This document shows positions 31,903-33,933 of a DNA stretch of 33,933 nt, in pieces. Position 1 is the stretch's first letter. The number at the start of each line of letters is the position of its first letter. This stretch comes from RZZS01 sp964498755 (GTDB taxonomy: Bacteria > Pseudomonadota > Alphaproteobacteria > Micavibrionales > Micavibrionaceae): NCBI GenBank assembly GCA_964498755.1, contig CAZCIB010000024.1, positions 1-33,933 on the forward strand, in the 5' to 3' direction. The notes under the pieces are model-generated. The model worked only from the letters and a program-made list of their open reading frames with translations. It did no database searches and was not told the DNA's origin. Position numbers and translations under genes: made by a program.

Positions 31903-33750
31903 CTATCCCCCGGAGGTTTCATGCGCCCGGGATAAGGACAGCAAACGGGATTGATTGTCCTCGCTCATTTCTTTTTTGAAATGCGCGCCAACGCTTGCCA
32001 GCTCGCGGCGGACAGCCTGCCCGTAAAGCCCGGCGCACATGGCCCGCCATCCATCTATAACCTTGTCGTCATCGGTTGAAGAACGCGCGAAGCCAGCATG
32101 AACATATATGTTATCGCAGAGCAGCTTGTCCAGTGTTTCCTGACAACCGGCTCCAATCAGCGCTTTACGCATCATATCGCGATCGACGCAATCGGATTCC
32201 CCATAAATCCGCAACATACGCTCCCTCAGGGACAACAGGCCCTGGCTTGCGATCTCGAGCGCCATAAGCTCGTCCTCAACCTCGCCGATAAGGTGCGGAT
32301 GGTTTATCAGCGCCGCCAGCAAAATACTGTGCACGAGCTCTGGCCGCGCTGGCAGAGGCTTTCTAATTCTGGTCACGTAGCCGCCCTGCGCCTGACCGTC
32401 ATTTGAAAAACGGCCATGCCTGCGCTGCTCCGTTTTCCGCATCCGCCAGAACAATTCACGCAGGCGCGTACGTAACGTCGTCCGGTAGTGATACTGCAGA
32501 TCGCGGTCAGCAATCCGGGCGACGTCCTGCTCCATCTCTTTTTCAAGAGCCGTCTTTTGCTCAGGCGTTTCAACAGGTTTCCCTGATATCTTAACAGACC
32601 ACATAAAGTCAATAAGCGGCATGGAAGCTTCCAGAACCGACCCAAGCGCTTTTTTACCTCTTGATTTAATGAGACTGTCCGGGTCCTCGCCTTCCGGAAT
32701 AAAGGCAAATCGCGCGCTATGCCCGGGCTTGATCAAGCCCAGCAGTTTTTCCATGACCCGCTCCGCTGCGCGCCGCCCCGCCGCATCGCCGTCAAAACAA
32801 AGCACAGGCTCCTTTAAATCTCCCGGCACAAGCTGCCAGAGACGGAAAATCTGGTCATCCGTCAGGGCCGTTCCGAGCGGCGCCAGCGCCCCCTTGAAAC
32901 CGGCCTGATGACAGGCGATGACGTCCATATAGCCCTCCGTGACGATCAGCTTGTGGCCGTCCGCAGCCGCCTGCCTTGCGTGCGGCTCGCCATAGAGCAG
33001 GCTGCCTTTCTTGAAAAGGAAGGTGTCAGGAGAATTAAGATATTTGGGCGGCGTGGATTCGCTGCGCGCCGAAGGGCGCAGGTGATCCGGCAATACGCGC
33101 CCGCCAAACGCGACGATGCGCCCCCTCCTGTCCGGAACCGGGAACATTATCCGCTCGCGAAAAAAAACAAAAGGATCGCCGCCGCGGGTTGACGGCCGCA
33201 AAATACCGGCCTCAATCATCTGCGCGTCCGAAAATCCCTTTTCGCTCAAAAAGGATCTTAGCTCGTTGCCGTTCGCCGGAGCGTACCCTATCCGGAATGC
33301 GGACAGAGTTTCTTCACTGATCCCGCGCCCCAGAACATAGTCCAGCGCATCCCTGTTTCGCGGGCTGTAAAGCGCATCCTGCATAAAAGACGCCGCAGCG
33401 TCCATCAGGGCAAAAAGCGTTTTTTCCTTATCCGCCTTTTGCTTTTCTTCCCTGCTCGGCTTGGGCACCTGCATCCCGGCCTCAGCCGCCAGCATCTCGA
33501 CCGTCTCCGTGAACGAGAGATTATCATGCTGCATCACAAAGCCAATGACGTCGCCATGCGCGCCGCACCCGAAGCAATGGTAAAACTGTTTGTCATCATT
33601 GACGTAAAAGGATGGCGTCTTTTCCCTGTGAAAAGGACAGCACGCCTTGTACTCACGGCCAGCGCGCTGCAGACGCAGGCGCTTTCCGGCAATATCGGAC
33701 AAGCTGAGCCGATTACGCAGCTCATCCAGAAAACGTGGAGGCAATGACAT
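31903..33750 (-). CDS. dnaG: DNA primase DnaG
   Basis: This primase makes RNA primers at the replication fork. The 615-residue protein has the N-terminal zinc-binding domain with C38, H41, C59 and C62 (CPFHREKTPSF, YHCFGCGAHGD). The RNA-polymerase core includes FRIGYAP and FRERIMFPVPDRRGRIVAFGGR. The TOPRIM region has LIVTEGYMDVIACHQAG and VLCFDGDAAGRRAAERV, and a C-terminal helical DnaB-binding part follows. The ATG at 33750 gives the standard MSLPPRFLDELRNRLSLSD beginning. It is upstream of rpoD on the same strand. Confidence 0.96.
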   Translation of the reverse strand: MSLPPRFLDELRNRLSLSDIAGKRLRLQRAGREYKACCPFHREKTPSFYVNDDKQFYHCFGCGAHGDVIGFVMQHDNLSFTETVEMLAAEAGMQVPKPSREEKQKADKEKTLFALMDAAASFMQDALYSPRNRDALDYVLGRGISEETLSAFRIGYAPANGNELRSFLSEKGFSDAQMIEAGILRPSTRGGDPFVFFRERIMFPVPDRRGRIVAFGGRVLPDHLRPSARSESTPPKYLNSPDTFLFKKGSLLYGEPHARQAAADGHKLIVTEGYMDVIACHQAGFKGALAPLGTALTDDQIFRLWQLVPGDLKEPVLCFDGDAAGRRAAERVMEKLLGLIKPGHSARFAFIPEGEDPDSLIKSRGKKALGSVLEASMPLIDFMWSVKISGKPVETPEQKTALEKEMEQDVARIADRDLQYHYRTTLRTRLRELFWRMRKTEQRRHGRFSNDGQAQGGYVTRIRKPLPARPELVHSILLAALINHPHLIGEVEDELMALEIASQGLLSLRERMLRIYGESDCVDRDMMRKALIGAGCQETLDKLLCDNIYVHAGFARSSTDDDKVIDGWRAMCAGLYGQAVRRELASVGAHFKKEMSEDNQSRLLSLSRAHETSGG

Positions 33751-33933
33751 ATTTATAGTCCTAGCAGGTTTTTTTAATTAGAGCGAGTGAACGCAACGCA
33801 TGAGTCCAAAGCTTTTTGAAAAATTTTTTTACAATTAAAAACCACACACACTTGCGACAAAACAAATTTTCAATGCATATAATTTTAAGTAATCAATAAA
33901 CAACAATCGCCGGGGCCAGTGTTAAATAATTTT
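33751..33933. other. AT-rich upstream region of dnaG
   Basis: These 183 nt are markedly AT-rich and hold no open frame of note. A possible minus-strand promoter (TTGTTT, 16 nt, TATATG, near 33870-33900) is weak. The upstream gene lies outside the window. Confidence 0.4.

Overview
The window looks like a chromosomal segment of an alphaproteobacterium. The evidence is the order rplU-rpmA-obg-proB, the dnaG-rpoD pair with a primary sigma factor of about 647 residues, and the overall protein style. I cannot fix the genus; a Micavibrio-like or other deep alphaproteobacterial lineage is only a guess. No phage, transposase, rRNA or CRISPR array was seen.

Positions 310-17820 are an almost uninterrupted minus-strand block. 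It encodes a type IV pilus machine of the MSHA/T4a kind, unusual for a class whose pili are mostly Flp/Tad. In transcription order it runs: PilB/MshE extension ATPase with a tandem MshEN domain, PilC/MshG platform protein, a GspL-like fused PilM-PilN protein, PilO-like, PilP/MshK-like, an ABC-transporter ATPase, a TPR protein (MshN/PilF-like), prepilin peptidase PilD, PilT, PilU, an MshL-type secretin lipoprotein, an ABC-2-type permease, a membrane-anchored unknown protein, a 7-TM AraC-type regulator and finally one acidic prepilin with its own terminator. The ABC ATPase is nearly fused to the end of the PilP-like gene and the permease follows the secretin. The pair therefore resembles the PilH/PilI transporter of Myxococcus xanthus pili, but the two halves are about 7 kb apart.

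Positions 17977-20353 hold a minus-strand NhaD Na+/H+ antiporter and a divergent receiver-Hpt phosphorelay protein. From 20411 to 27429 on the plus strand come L21, L27, Obg, glutamate 5-kinase, aminopeptidase N and a YihY/BrkB membrane protein whose stop codon lies inside an antisense tRNA gene. From 27386 to 33750 on the minus strand are that tRNA (anticodon CAU, probably Ile2), a small DUF2795-like protein, a polytopic membrane protein of unknown role, a GNAT-like protein coupled to rpoD, rpoD itself and dnaG.

The intergenic DNA is rich in structured repeats. There are three copies of a hairpin built from 9-nt ACAGAG/GCAGAG words (57-137, 1461-1603, 22258-22397). A hairpin built from 8-nt GAATCTCG words sits directly before obg. 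A nested GAAG-word hairpin follows obg. A 154-bp MITE-like element with 20-bp terminal inverted repeats lies between proB and pepN and ends in a terminator-like hairpin 20 nt before pepN. The most noteworthy points are the ABC transporter built into the pilus locus, the probable c-di-GMP control of its ATPase, a PilC gene that seems to start at an AUA codon, and the periodic-word hairpins.
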